A stretch of 5,437 nucleotides of DNA, from positions 1-5,437 of the forward strand of contig PNNM01000082.1 of NCBI GenBank assembly GCA_013824215.1, read 5' to 3'. The stretch is from Coriobacteriaceae bacterium (GTDB taxonomy: Bacteria; Actinomycetota; Coriobacteriia; Anaerosomatales; D1FN1-002). Below are positions 5,390 through 5,437 of this stretch, one piece after another (within the stretch, counting starts at the first letter, position 1; every line of letters begins with the position of its first letter). A program made the position numbers and the translations under genes. The notes beneath the pieces are model-generated. The model ran no database searches and was not told the DNA's origin. It saw nothing but the letters and a program-made list of their open reading frames with translations.

Positions 5390-5437
5390 GGGACGCGGTG
5401 CTCGGTCCCTCGAGTCTACGCCCCTCAGACCGTTTCG

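Noticed and set aside
5413..5418. TAGACT as a -10 box for the cytochrome gene
   Set aside because: A matching -35 box would fall at or beyond the right edge, so the promoter cannot be assessed; one hexamer alone is weak evidence.

Overview
This is a GC-rich window in which every supported gene reads leftward (minus strand). It suggests an anaerobic or facultatively anaerobic bacterium with extracytoplasmic multiheme electron transfer. The GC content, the short leaderless-type promoter and the paired-CXXCH cytochrome carrying beta-propeller and Ig-like modules would fit a deep-branching actinobacterium, for example a cytochrome-rich Coriobacteriia-like lineage. That placement is an inference from style; nothing in the window is a taxonomic marker I can score.

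Layout, in the direction of transcription (right to left). (1) 5378-2037 encodes an 1113-residue exported protein. It has an N-terminal signal peptide, eight YVTN-type beta-propeller repeats, an Ig-like beta-sandwich, two 'TPP...TDxxSG' (OmpL47-like) beta-sandwiches, a further beta-sandwich, and a C-terminal cytochrome domain with six CXXCH heme-binding motifs. It has no visible membrane or cell-wall anchor. (2) 1971-2036 is a short AT-rich intergenic segment. It holds a good sigma-70-type promoter whose -10 box ends 7 nt before the next start codon, and a perfect 8-bp inverted repeat straddling that -10 box. (3) 1970-1350 encodes a winged-helix DNA-binding domain fused to a minimal nucleotidyltransferase. 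(4) 1363-947 encodes a HEPN-domain protein whose start overlaps the end of the previous gene by 14 bp. (5) 908-1 is the 5' part of ligA, the NAD-dependent DNA ligase; the rest lies beyond the left edge.

Items 3 and 4 form a nucleotidyltransferase-HEPN (MNT-HEPN) pair of toxin-antitoxin type, probably self-regulated by the fused winged helix at the inverted repeat. The pair sits directly upstream of the essential ligase with a 38-nt gap and no visible promoter between, so ligA may depend partly on the module's promoter. The most unusual element is the propeller-Ig-hexaheme fusion, plausibly a secreted or surface redox protein in which a binding or scaffolding head carries a heme wire. The window has no tRNA, rRNA, CRISPR array or insertion sequence that I can see, and no gene-free stretch longer than about 70 bases.
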